A stretch of DNA of 13,947 nucleotides. Origin: Thiotrichaceae bacterium (GTDB lineage Bacteria; Pseudomonadota; Gammaproteobacteria; Thiotrichales; Thiotrichaceae). Positions 5,961 to 13,771 of this stretch are shown one piece after another (positions within the stretch are counted from its first letter, which is position 1; every line of letters begins with the position of its first letter). The notes under the pieces are model-generated. The model saw only the letters and a program-made list of their open reading frames with translations, did no database searches and was not told the origin of the DNA. A program made the translations under genes and the position numbers. The DNA lies in assembly GCA_027008885.1 (NCBI GenBank), contig JALVDQ010000108.1, positions 1 through 13,947 of the forward strand, given 5' to 3'.

Positions 5961-7681
5961 TAACTACAATACTTTTGCAAGACATCAATTAGTGCATTCT
6001 TTTTTATGGGTTTGGCTAAATAATCATCCATGCCTGAATCGAGGCATTTCTTTTTATCTTCTGGCAGAACATTTGCCGTGAGAGCAATGACAGGTATGCG
6101 GGAGCTTGCATTTGTTTTCCAGTAATCCTGTAGTTGCCGGCTTGCAGCATAGCCGTCTAGCACTGGCATTTGGCAATCCATAAAGATTAAGTCGTAATTA
6201 TGTTGAGCCTTTTCCTTTATCGTATCAACAAGTAGTTGACCATTATTTTTCAGGGTGACATCGCAGTTTAACTGTATCAGCATTTGCTCAATAACGACCT
6301 GGTTAACAATATTATCTTCTGCTACCAGTATTTTCTTTTTGGTTTGCTCTTGTGTCTTTTCTGTTTGTACCCGGAGCTTGCCTGAAATATCAACAAGATT
6401 TTGCTTCCTGACTTTTTGCTTGTCTTTAGCTGGCTCAAGCAAAAGAGTGAAAGAAAATACACTGCCTTTGCCTACTTCAGAATCAACTTTCAGTGTTCCT
6501 CCCATTGCATGCACAAATCGCTGACTTAAAGCCAAACCCAGCCCTGTACCGCCAAATTTACGCGTGGTTGAGGCATCTGCCTGGGTAAAATACTGGAAAA
6601 TATTCTGTCTTGCCTCAGCAGAAATACCAATGCCTGTATCGGTGATTTTGCATGTAAACTGGATGCTGTGATCTTGTTTTTGTAGCTCAATATCTACTTT
6701 AACTCCACCTTTTTGTGTGAATTTAATCGCATTTCCCAGCAGGTTAATGATTGTTTGACGTATTTTTGTGGGATCACCTCTAAAGATATCTCCTGCATTA
6801 CTGCGATAGCTTAAATCAAGTGAAATATTTTTTTCATTGGCATTTTGTTTTAATAAACTCACTACTTCGGTTATCAAGTCTTTTAAATTAAAATCAATTG
6901 ACTCAAAAGTGATTTTTCCTGCCTCTATTTTAGATAAATCAAGAATATCATTTAATAAAACCAGTAAAGAGTCGGCAGAATTTTTAGCGATTCTCAGACG
7001 TTTTTGCTGTGGTTTTGGCAAAGACTCTGAATCATTAAGGGCGAGTTCCAGCATTCCCAGAATACCGTTCATGGGGGTGCGGATTTCATGACTCATATTT
7101 GCCAGAAATTCACTTTTTGTTTTAGCTGACAATTTTGCAGCCTCTACCGCATAGGTTAAACGCTTTAGTAACAGATTTATGTAGAAAGACAGCACAAGAA
7201 TGGAACAGTAAACAATGATGATATTGATAAAATGATCTGCCCAGTAATTTTCAACGCTACAGGCGATACTAAAACCTGTGAGACTGGCGACAAGTGCAAA
7301 TTGCATATATTGAGAGCCATAACGGAGACCGTTGCCGATAATGATTATCAGGTAAAGCCAGCTCATACCAAGCACCCACTCAAATCCAAAAGACATAAAG
7401 ATACTGAGCGAGATAACATCAAGTGCTATCCCCAATAAAATACGAATACTGCTAGGTTTGGGGTATAGTTTTATGGATACAAATAACAATAAAGTCAACA
7501 CAGGATAGATAACAGCAATCATAATGCTTAAATCCTGCTGACTTAATTGCCTTGGCAGAAGCCAGAAAATAATATAAATACTGCTAATAAAGATAACAAA
7601 CAGCCGCATGATTGACTGTTCCACTTCACTACCGAGCTTATCGGATAGATCATCTATCTTTTTGTTAAGTATGCTTTCCAT
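5960..7681 (-). CDS. rpfC: RpfC-type DSF sensor hybrid histidine kinase without Hpt domain
   Basis: This is a 573-residue inner-membrane hybrid kinase. Residues 25-175 hold about five membrane helices, including IGNGLRYGSQYM at 115-126, which from memory matches a stretch in the Xanthomonas RpfC sensor region. HisKA follows with NMSHEIRTP and phosphoacceptor His198. The ATP-binding domain is intact: NLLGNAIKFT (313-322), DTGIGI (348-353) and FGGTGLGL (376-383). The receiver at 450-573 has acidic E455 and D456, phosphoacceptor Asp502, Thr535 and Lys558. Xanthomonas RpfC continues into an Hpt domain, whereas this protein stops after the receiver. A separate Hpt gene lies in the same cluster. 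It starts 21 bp after rpfF in the same direction, has no clear ribosome site, and may be translationally linked to rpfF. Its TAG stop is completed by the end of a MITE. Binding of a DSF-like fatty acid is inferred from the sensor and its neighbour. Confidence 0.88.
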   Translation of the reverse strand: MESILNKKIDDLSDKLGSEVEQSIMRLFVIFISSIYIIFWLLPRQLSQQDLSIMIAVIYPVLTLLLFVSIKLYPKPSSIRILLGIALDVISLSIFMSFGFEWVLGMSWLYLIIIIGNGLRYGSQYMQFALVASLTGFSIACSVENYWADHFINIIIVYCSILVLSFYINLLLKRLTYAVEAAKLSAKTKSEFLANMSHEIRTPMNGILGMLELALNDSESLPKPQQKRLRIAKNSADSLLVLLNDILDLSKIEAGKITFESIDFNLKDLITEVVSLLKQNANEKNISLDLSYRSNAGDIFRGDPTKIRQTIINLLGNAIKFTQKGGVKVDIELQKQDHSIQFTCKITDTGIGISAEARQNIFQYFTQADASTTRKFGGTGLGLALSQRFVHAMGGTLKVDSEVGKGSVFSFTLLLEPAKDKQKVRKQNLVDISGKLRVQTEKTQEQTKKKILVAEDNIVNQVVIEQMLIQLNCDVTLKNNGQLLVDTIKEKAQHNYDLIFMDCQMPVLDGYAASRQLQDYWKTNASSRIPVIALTANVLPEDKKKCLDSGMDDYLAKPIKKNALIDVLQKYCS

Positions 7682-7702
7682 AAAAAGTGCAACTACTGGT
7701 TG

Positions 7703-8605
7703 TTATTGTGCTGCAGATCTCTTTAGCTGGATGGGTTCAGAATGATGAGATAAAGTAGTATTGACTGTATTTACAGAACCTCTCTTTTCTTGTCGCCTGG
7801 TTAAAACTGCCATCATCCGCAACTGCTTTTGCGTCAATTTCATGGCAGCATCTACCCAAAGATCTATACTGTATTCAAGACTTTCATAGCTTATTTTTTG
7901 ATTATATTGCTTGATTAAACGTAACGCCCGATGAGGATTTTGGTTTTTTTCCTTGTTGGCGATAAGTTTTTTAACTTCTTCAGTACCTTGCCCCTTTTCG
8001 ACCAGCGAGTAAATCCCACCCATGAGTTTAAGCTCTTGTGCCGTATATCGCTTTGCCGTAGTGAACGCTCTTTCTGCTTCAAGTGCGCCTGAATAGCGTT
8101 CTAAAAGTTCATATCCGCCCATTCCCGGAAAGAAACCAAACAGTGACTCAGGAAAGGAAAAAGTAGACTGTTTTTCAGCAATAATATAATGACAAGCAAG
8201 TGCAGACTCAAAACCACCACCTAAAGCATCACCAGCAATATTGGCTATGGTTGTGATTTGCCGTTTTCCACCCGTTAATACCCAGTAGATTAAATCAATA
8301 CAAACAATACCGTATTCTCTTAGTTTTTCTGCATCCTGTTGCTCAACCAGTTGTGAAAAATATTCAAGATCACCACCCAAATTATAAATTTCAGGGTGAG
8401 CCGACTCCAGAACAAGGTAACGTATACTATCCAGCCTGGCAGGATCAGTAGACCCATATTCATTAAGCCTGTGCATTAGATCATGCAACTCCATTAACAT
8501 GGATAATGTGTAACATTGCCTGCCAAAAGGCTTCATTTCAACCCATATAGTGGCTGTTTCGGTATCACACTTTATATTTAGTTCTTTGTAATTTGGTGTA
8601 GACAT
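7703..8605 (-). CDS. rpfF: RpfF-type DSF synthase (crotonase superfamily)
   Basis: This 300-residue enoyl-CoA hydratase/isomerase-fold protein most resembles RpfF. RpfF acts on acyl-ACP as dehydratase and thioesterase to release cis-2-unsaturated fatty acid signals. The oxyanion-hole segments YNLGGDL (74-80) and AGDALGGGFE (124-133) are present, followed by FSFPESLFGFFPGMG (149-163). Glu133 and Glu153 are 20 residues apart, the same spacing as the catalytic Glu141 and Glu161 of Xanthomonas RpfF. The C-terminal helices (about 225-275) also fit, and a polar tail of about 25 residues follows. An excellent GGAGGGTG site precedes the ATG. It lies 27 bp after hpt and 21 bp before rpfC. A catabolic enoyl-CoA hydratase is possible but unlikely given the motif, the length and the RpfC-like neighbour. 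The acyl chain made cannot be read from sequence. Confidence 0.88.
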   Translation of the reverse strand: MSTPNYKELNIKCDTETATIWVEMKPFGRQCYTLSMLMELHDLMHRLNEYGSTDPARLDSIRYLVLESAHPEIYNLGGDLEYFSQLVEQQDAEKLREYGIVCIDLIYWVLTGGKRQITTIANIAGDALGGGFESALACHYIIAEKQSTFSFPESLFGFFPGMGGYELLERYSGALEAERAFTTAKRYTAQELKLMGGIYSLVEKGQGTEEVKKLIANKEKNQNPHRALRLIKQYNQKISYESLEYSIDLWVDAAMKLTQKQLRMMAVLTRRQEKRGSVNTVNTTLSHHSEPIQLKRSAAQ

Positions 8606-8607
8606 AT

Positions 8608-8615
8608 CACCCTCC
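8608..8615 (-). promoter_or_regulatory. Strong ribosome binding site of rpfF
   Basis: GGAGGGTG lies two bases before the ATG on the minus strand, with the GGAG core 6 nt away. The flanking genes hpt and rpfC have no comparable site, so RpfF may be made in excess of its partners. Confidence 0.7.
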
Positions 8616-8632
8616 AGTTTTCAGGTTAGATC

Positions 8633-8995
8633 TCAAATGAGCTGCAACGCATCGTGCAAGTAAAGCAAATCGTTTTCATTCGGTATATTCTCTCCTGTTG
8701 CCGCTGTTGCTTCAATTCTGCTTGCCAAATCAGCCAGCTCATTCAGACCAAGATTGAGTAATGCCCCTTTTAAACTGTGTGCTGTCTCAACTATTGCGGT
8801 TAAATTTTTTGCTTCACAGGCTTTATTAACAGCTTCCAAAGTTGTTTTTAGTGGCACAGAAAGTGTTTTAAGGAAACCCTGAACCTGTTCATCATCCAGT
8901 CCCAACTCTGCTTTTAAATAAGCCAGTGCCTGTTTTCGAACTTTTTCTGAGTTTGCCCCGCTGTGTGTTATATAATCAGATTTATTATTTTTCAT
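8633..8995 (-). CDS. Free-standing histidine phosphotransfer (Hpt) protein
   Basis: This 120-residue soluble protein is a single Hpt domain, predicted to carry phosphate between receiver domains. The signature ETAHSLKGALLNLGLNELA spans about 70-88, with phosphoacceptor His73 followed by SLKG, and helices predicted on both sides (residues 16-62 and 84-118). It has no membrane segment and no kinase domain. It lies between the soluble hybrid kinase (94 bp upstream) and rpfF (27 bp downstream), all in one direction. The RpfC-like protein here lacks its usual Hpt domain, and the soluble kinase ends in an intact receiver, so this protein is the natural link between them. That pairing is inferred. 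The ATG has only a weak ribosome site. The first 15 residues are polar and poorly conserved-looking, so the exact start is a little uncertain. Confidence 0.85.
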   Translation of the reverse strand: MKNNKSDYITHSGANSEKVRKQALAYLKAELGLDDEQVQGFLKTLSVPLKTTLEAVNKACEAKNLTAIVETAHSLKGALLNLGLNELADLASRIEATAATGENIPNENDLLYLHDALQLI

Positions 8996-9061
8996 AATGT
9001 TAGTTTTTTGTTAATAAAATTATTATGTTGAGAAATGCCCGAATCGTGCAGCTTATACTGT

Positions 9062-9082
9062 TCTGAATCTCGCGGATTCAGA
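9062..9082. other. Hairpin between hybrid kinase and hpt
   Basis: TCTGAATC (9062-9069) pairs perfectly with GATTCAGA (9075-9082) over a 5-nt loop, 8 bp past the end of the soluble kinase gene. The minus strand has no T-run after it. It could stabilise or process the mRNA between the two genes, or be a weak factor-dependent stop. Confidence 0.45.
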
Positions 9083-9089
9083 TCAAAAC

Positions 9090-10889
9090 TTAACAATTAT
9101 TATTTGCCCATTTTGAAACAAGTTGCTGTAATTCTTTTTGCTTTATTGGCTTTGAAAGATAATCATCCATTCCCGCGCTTAAACATTTTTCCTTGTCACC
9201 AACAAGTGCATTGGCTGTCAATGCAATAACCGGAATTGCGGTACGCCCTGTAGTTGCTTCCCACTGGCGAATTTTTCGGGTTGCCTTGTAACCATCCATG
9301 ACAGGCATGTGCATATCCATCAAGACTAATTTAAAGTGATTATTTTTTATCTCATTAATTGCTTGTTGTCCATTTGTGACGTGTTTAACGCTAAGCCCAA
9401 TCTGTTCCACCATTGCTATAGCCAATAATGCATTGACAGAATTATCCTCTGCTAACAAAATATCTGTGCAAGCAGAAGTGGGGCTTTCATCGGGCTGTTC
9501 ATCCTTGTTTTTAATGCTTAAACAAGCTTTTAATATTTCTTTTAAATGCACATCACGTATTGGCTTAACCAGACAAAATTCAATATTTGCAATTTCGCGT
9601 TCCTGTTCAGCCAGGTTGTAAGAACTAAGTGTAATTTTTGAAACAGACTGAAAATCCGGATGCGTATTTAACATTTCGTTTAACTCAAAGCACTCTATTC
9701 CGGGCATATAATAATCAATCATTATTACATCAAAAGCCCTGAGCTGGTGTATGCCCTGGTAAAGCTTTTCAATTGCATCACCGCAGTTATCTGTAAATTC
9801 ATACTCAATACCCCACATCGAAAAATAATGATCAAGCAGAGCATGAGTTGTTCTTTGTTGCTCTATAACCAGAACCTTCAGTTTTGACAAGTCAGTGTCA
9901 TTTGAGTTTTTTTCCTGGTATTTAATATCAACCGATTTAAAGGGAACATCTATCCAAAAATGCGTCCCCTTGCCTTCAACACTTTCAAGATTAATATTGC
10001 CACCCATTAACTGAACCAGCTCTTTACTAATAGAGAGCCCCAAACCAATAACTTCAAACTGCTCTATGAGTGAGGCATTGGGGTTTCTAAATGCGGATAA
10101 TATTTTTTCAACTTTCGATGCAGGGATTCCGATTCCGCTGTCCGTGATTTCAAAGCGTAATATTGTTTCCTGCCCGTTCTGCTTTAGAAGCTGTGCCTGT
10201 AATGTAATTTTTCCTTCATGGGTGAACTTTATCGCTTTATTCGCCAAATTCATTATGATCTGACGAAGCTTTGCAGAATCACCTCTTATACGTTCGGGTA
10301 TATTGTCAGACACTTGCGTTGTTAGCATTAGCCCTTTATCTGCCGAGATCGCAGCGACCACATGATTAATATCCGCCAATAATTCCCTGATATTAAAACT
10401 TGTTTCTTCGAGTTTAAGCCTGCCTGCATTAATTCGGGAAAAATCTAAAATATTATTAGCAATATCAAGTAAATGCCCACCTGACATTAAGGCTGCATTG
10501 ATGAACATTTGTTCTTGTTGAGCAAGATTTTTACTATCTTTTATAAGCTCCAGTGAACCCAGAACGCTATGAATTGAAGTGCGAATTTCATGACTCATAT
10601 ACTCTATGAAATACGATTTCAATTTTGACTTTTTAACTATTTCTGCTTCGTCAGGCTTATCATCAAGACGGATGGTTTTCTCTGGCGACGCACTACTAAT
10701 ATAGGTGTTATTGACAGCAGCAAGAAAAGTTTGCCACTGTTTTTTATCCTGTGGCAAATGGTCTTCACTCAAACCATTCTGTTTTAATTGCTTATTTAAG
10801 TCTGTATCAAGCATCCTTTTTCCTGCTATCTGTTTTTTAAGGGTATTAATACTCTTTACGTTTAAAAACACCTCGCCAGGGCACATCAT
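9090..10889 (-). CDS. Soluble hybrid histidine kinase with two receivers and degenerate ATP-binding motifs
   Basis: This protein is up to 599 residues, with no membrane helix and no recognised sensor domain. After about 90 polar residues comes HisKA with SHEIRTSIHS: phosphoacceptor His100 is kept, but the usual proline after RT is Ser105. The ATP-binding domain is unusual. The N-box reads NLANKAIKFT (214-223), with Lys218 where the Mg-binding asparagine normally sits. The G1 box DSGIGIP (250-256) is intact, and the G2 box reads EVIGLGL without the leading GGT. Receiver 1 (338-458) has Asp392 and Lys442 but only Glu343 of the acidic pair. Receiver 2 (476-599) is fully conserved: E481, D482, Asp525, T558, Lys580. 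Two adjacent ATGs open the frame with no ribosome site. Met26 (ATG at 10812-10814), with AGGA six bases before it, is a strong alternative start giving 574 residues. It probably relays or scaffolds rather than being a normal kinase. Confidence 0.85.
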   Translation of the reverse strand: MMCPGEVFLNVKSINTLKKQIAGKRMLDTDLNKQLKQNGLSEDHLPQDKKQWQTFLAAVNNTYISSASPEKTIRLDDKPDEAEIVKKSKLKSYFIEYMSHEIRTSIHSVLGSLELIKDSKNLAQQEQMFINAALMSGGHLLDIANNILDFSRINAGRLKLEETSFNIRELLADINHVVAAISADKGLMLTTQVSDNIPERIRGDSAKLRQIIMNLANKAIKFTHEGKITLQAQLLKQNGQETILRFEITDSGIGIPASKVEKILSAFRNPNASLIEQFEVIGLGLSISKELVQLMGGNINLESVEGKGTHFWIDVPFKSVDIKYQEKNSNDTDLSKLKVLVIEQQRTTHALLDHYFSMWGIEYEFTDNCGDAIEKLYQGIHQLRAFDVIMIDYYMPGIECFELNEMLNTHPDFQSVSKITLSSYNLAEQEREIANIEFCLVKPIRDVHLKEILKACLSIKNKDEQPDESPTSACTDILLAEDNSVNALLAIAMVEQIGLSVKHVTNGQQAINEIKNNHFKLVLMDMHMPVMDGYKATRKIRQWEATTGRTAIPVIALTANALVGDKEKCLSAGMDDYLSKPIKQKELQQLVSKWANNNC

Positions 10890-11176
10890 TTTATAAATAG
10901 CTACGTTGTAACACTTGAGGCATTCTCAGGCGTAAAGAGTGTATAATTAATTTGGAATCAAGATGGATTCAAAAATTCTTAAACCTGAATCCCGTCTTGT
11001 TTGCATAGATTTGCCTAAACTTGAGGTTTGATACTAACAAAAAATATGCTATTGATCAATAATTAACCATACAGATCTATTTATAGCAGTATAAATCAGT
11101 AAGATTTAGCCTATCATAATCCTGTTTTATGGTTTTGTTATAATAATTTTTATATTTGTTTTTGAGCAACTGCATT
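10890..11176. other. AT-rich intergenic region upstream of the signalling cluster
   Basis: About 290 bp between tsaD and the soluble kinase hold no convincing gene on either strand and none of the box repeats. A small 7-bp stem lies at 11079-11096 (ATTTATA, loop GCAG, TATAAAT), and ATTGATCAAT at 11051-11060 is a perfect palindrome. The region probably holds the end of the tsaD transcript and the promoter of the four-gene cluster. No good intrinsic terminator is visible for tsaD. Confidence 0.5.
11031..11059 (-). promoter_or_regulatory. Weak candidate sigma70 promoter for the signalling cluster
   Basis: On the minus strand TTGATC (-35, 4 of 6) and TAGTAT (-10, 4 of 6) are exactly 17 bp apart. 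It would give a leader of about 135 nt to the first ATG or about 210 nt to Met26. In such AT-rich DNA this match could easily be chance. Confidence 0.22.
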
Positions 11177-12178
11177 TTAAACGCAAAGTTCCTCCAGTGA
11201 CCAGCGTGGTCTGGGTTGAATTATCGCCTCTTCCTTTTCACCTGCCTGCAAGCGTATAGCACCCGCATAAGCGATCATCGCGCCATTGTCAGTGCAAAAC
11301 TTTAAGCGTGGAAAAAACACATCCGCATCCAGTTCAGCAAGCCTTTCTCTCAGACGTTTATTCGCACCAACACCACCGGCAACCACCAGACGAGTCGCCC
11401 CAAGTGCTTTTAAAGCACGACGGCATTTTATAAAAAGAGTATCAACCACTGCCTCCTGAAAAGCGTAAGCAATATTTGCCTTGCTTTGTTCACTTTTATC
11501 CGAGTTATTCCAGCTTGTAAGTGCAAAGGTTTTAAGTCCACTATAGCTAAAATCAAGCCCCGCATGACGCACCATCGGACGGGGAAAGTCATACACATCT
11601 GGCTCACCTTTTTCTGCCAGTTTTGCCAAAACAGCTCCGCCAGGGTAGCCCAAACCAAGCATTTTTGCCGTTTTATCAAATGCTTCACCCACCGCATCAT
11701 CCAGCGACTCACCCAAAATCGTATAATCACCAATGCCTTTGACATGCACCAGCAGGGTATGTCCGCCTGACACCAGAAGTGCTACAAAAGGAAATTCAGG
11801 CGCAGGCTCTTCAAGCATGGGAGCGAGTAAATGCCCTTCCATGTGATGCACCGCAACAGCAGGAATATTTAACCCCCATGCCAGGGAACGCCCCACCGAT
11901 GCACCAACCATGAGTGCGCCAATCAGACCAGGACCTGCGGTATAAGCAATGCCATGCAAATCTGAAAGTTCCAGATTAGCCTCTGCCAGTGCCTCACGAA
12001 TTAATGGCACAGTTTTACGAATATGATCACGCGATGCCAGTTCTGGCACAACCCCCCCATATTCAGCATGAAGTGCCACTTGCGAATAAAGCTGATCAGC
12101 AAGCAATAGCCCTTTTTTGCTGTCATAAATAGCGACTCCCGTTTCATCACAGGATGACTCAATGCCCAATACTTTCAT
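11177..12178 (-). CDS. tsaD: tRNA N6-adenosine threonylcarbamoyltransferase TsaD
   Basis: TsaD transfers the threonylcarbamoyl group to A37 of ANN-decoding tRNAs, working with TsaB and TsaE in the cytoplasm. It is an ASKHA-fold metalloprotein of 333 residues (E. coli 337). Motifs in order are [16 protein letters not shown] (4-19), the metal-binding [10 protein letters not shown] (111-120), the nucleotide-fold segment [21 protein letters not shown], and [13 protein letters not shown] with [12 protein letters not shown] near the C-terminus. All key residues look intact. The ATG at 12178 gives the conserved family start. It is divergent from creD with only 53 bp between them, and is followed in the same direction by the signalling cluster after about 290 bp. 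Nothing suggests functional coupling with either. The rpsU-dnaG gene group that often lies beside tsaD is absent. Confidence 0.97.
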   Translation of the reverse strand: MKVLGIESSCDETGVAIYDSKKGLLLADQLYSQVALHAEYGGVVPELASRDHIRKTVPLIREALAEANLELSDLHGIAYTAGPGLIGALMVGASVGRSLAWGLNIPAVAVHHMEGHLLAPMLEEPAPEFPFVALLVSGGHTLLVHVKGIGDYTILGESLDDAVGEAFDKTAKMLGLGYPGGAVLAKLAEKGEPDVYDFPRPMVRHAGLDFSYSGLKTFALTSWNNSDKSEQSKANIAYAFQEAVVDTLFIKCRRALKALGATRLVVAGGVGANKRLRERLAELDADVFFPRLKFCTDNGAMIAYAGAIRLQAGEKEEAIIQPRPRWSLEELCV

Positions 12179-12231
12179 AAGCTGGTTACTCTAATCTTTC
12201 TACTGAAACAGGAATCAGGTATTCTACCGCC

Positions 12232-13584
12232 ATGCAAGCAAAACAATCAAAATCATTTTTCACATCACTGACTTTTCGCACAATCTTAATTGGACTGTTG
12301 ATGCTGATCATGCTGATACCACTCCTTATGGTCAGCAATATTGTTAATGAACGGGGGCTTTATTACAACACCGTTGTGCGTGATATTTCCAGAGGCTGGG
12401 GGCAGGATCAGTTCATTATCGCCCCCGCGCTTGCTGTTCCCTATGTAGAACATCAAACCAGTGTAGAAACAATCACCGACAATAATGGCAAAACCCGAAC
12501 CGTCAGCAAAGACATCTTTAAAAATAATACCATGATCCTGCTGCCCGAAGTGTTGAATATTGATGTCAAGCTGAAAGAAGCGCACCGCAAGCGCGGCATC
12601 TATGACTCACTGGTCTACAAGGCAGAAATTAAACTCAGTGGACATTTTGACCTGAGCCCCCTGCCCCAGGAAAGTAGCAAGTATTCGATTCGCTGGAAAA
12701 AGGCCTGGCTCGCCGTTGGCGTGAGTGATACCCGTGCAATTAACAGCACGTCACCTCTTAACTGGGATGGCAGTCGCGCCAAGTTTGAGCCAGGAACACG
12801 CATGACAGATATTATCCGCAATGGTTTTCATGCAAATATGGCAAATACGGTGACAGCAACATCAAAAGGCGGTATGCGCCCGGAATTTAAAATCAAACTA
12901 TCCGTCAATGGCAGTAGAGGTTTTCGCTTTGCACCACTGGGAGAGACCACCTTTGCAAAAATTTCATCAGGCTGGCCACATCCCAGCTTTCAGGGAGACA
13001 TACTGCCAAAATCAAAAATCATCTCCAGTGCTGGCTTTAACGCAGAGTGGGTGATTCCACATCTGGCACGCAATTATCCACAGTCCTGGCTTATGCATAA
13101 AGAAAAATACAGTTTGTATGAACTCAATGCGGGAGTTGATCTGTTTAGACCGGTATCGCTCTATTCAAAAGTCGGACGTGCCGTAAAATATGGTGCTTTA
13201 TTCATCGGTCTGACCTTTCTTACCTTCCTGATTTTTGAAGTAACCGTAAAAGCAAGATTACATATCATCCAGTATGCCATTATCGGGCTGGCACTCAGTC
13301 TGTTCTATTTGTTACTGATTTCACTCTCGGAACAAATTCCGTTTATGCTGGCATATATTTATGCCGCCAGTACCATCGTCGGCATTATCACACTGTATAC
13401 TTTCGCCGTCCTCAGAAGTTTTGGCAAAGGCTTGTTTATCCTGATTCTGCTTGGCAGTTTATATAGCGCACTGTATTTTATTCTGCAAATGGAAGACTAC
13501 GCACTGCTGGCAGGCTCTGGCGTGATGCTCTTTGTACTGATAATACTCATGATATCAACGCGCAATATACGGCATGACAGCTAA
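12232..13584 (+). CDS. creD: CreD-family inner membrane protein
   Basis: This 450-residue CreD-family (Cet) protein is the same length as E. coli CreD. Members are inner-membrane proteins of unclear mechanism, linked to envelope stress and, where creBC is present, to CreBC control. Residues about 16-36 form the first membrane helix, and NERGLYYNTVVRDISRGWG follows at the start of a large periplasmic domain (about 40-315) rich in beta-type sequence. About five closely packed helices lie between 320 and 443, before a short polar tail. The ATG has only a distant AGG-type ribosome site. The gene is alone on the plus strand, divergent from tsaD by 53 bp, and no creB or creC lies nearby. Identity rests on N-terminal and topology resemblance as I remember the family. 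Confidence 0.88.
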   Translation: MQAKQSKSFFTSLTFRTILIGLLMLIMLIPLLMVSNIVNERGLYYNTVVRDISRGWGQDQFIIAPALAVPYVEHQTSVETITDNNGKTRTVSKDIFKNNTMILLPEVLNIDVKLKEAHRKRGIYDSLVYKAEIKLSGHFDLSPLPQESSKYSIRWKKAWLAVGVSDTRAINSTSPLNWDGSRAKFEPGTRMTDIIRNGFHANMANTVTATSKGGMRPEFKIKLSVNGSRGFRFAPLGETTFAKISSGWPHPSFQGDILPKSKIISSAGFNAEWVIPHLARNYPQSWLMHKEKYSLYELNAGVDLFRPVSLYSKVGRAVKYGALFIGLTFLTFLIFEVTVKARLHIIQYAIIGLALSLFYLLLISLSEQIPFMLAYIYAASTIVGIITLYTFAVLRSFGKGLFILILLGSLYSALYFILQMEDYALLAGSGVMLFVLIILMISTRNIRHDS

Positions 13585-13604
13585 TCTCTGATATAAATTT
13601 ATAA

Positions 13605-13635
13605 TACCCATCCCCCTGTTTTTTATATATTTTTT
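13605..13635. repeat. Box copy D
   Basis: TACCCAT, five C, TG, six T, ATATA and a T-run, starting 21 bp after the creD stop. It is followed by GCGCAGGATTGGT, similar to the sequence after copy B at 5356. Confidence 0.8.
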
Positions 13636-13669
13636 GCGCAGGATTGGTAGTGTTAATGGCTATACAACC

Positions 13670-13701
13670 GCGCCATCAAGCGTTTCGCATACTCAACGCA
13701 G
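13670..13701. repeat. 32-bp segment shared with the 5653 region
   Basis: Matches 5653-5684 at 27 of 32 positions, with the identical core GTTTCGCATACTCAA. Here it lies before the heptamer array; in the other island it lies after it, so the modules have been reordered. Confidence 0.65.
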
Positions 13702-13710
13702 ACTACATGC

Positions 13711-13739
13711 TCTGCCTGTCCTCTGTCCTCTGTCCTCTG
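13711..13739. repeat. Short heptanucleotide array, about 3 units
   Basis: About three TCTGTCC units, flanked by imperfect ends, follow ACTACATGC and run directly into a box copy. These are the same flanks as the 14-unit array at 5467, so the two arrays appear to be length variants of one element. Confidence 0.8.
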
Positions 13740-13740
13740 A

Positions 13741-13771
13741 TACCCATCCCCCCTGTTTTTTATATATTTTT
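13741..13771. repeat. Box copy E
   Basis: TACCCAT, six C, TG, six T, ATATATTTTT directly after the short heptamer array. Past it (13772-13900) I see no supported gene. Confidence 0.8.

Noticed and set aside
7703..8605. Catabolic enoyl-CoA hydratase of beta-oxidation
   Set aside because: No other fatty-acid degradation gene is nearby, while the Glu pair spacing, the GDALGGGFE and FPGMG segments and the RpfC-type neighbour fit RpfF.
9062..9082. Intrinsic terminator between the soluble kinase and hpt
   Set aside because: The stem is good but no T-run follows on the minus strand, so I list it only as a hairpin.
11051..11060. FNR- or CRP-like operator in ATTGATCAAT
   Set aside because: The half-sites are fused without the 4-nt (FNR) or 6-nt (CRP) gap those proteins need, and the surrounding DNA is AT-rich.
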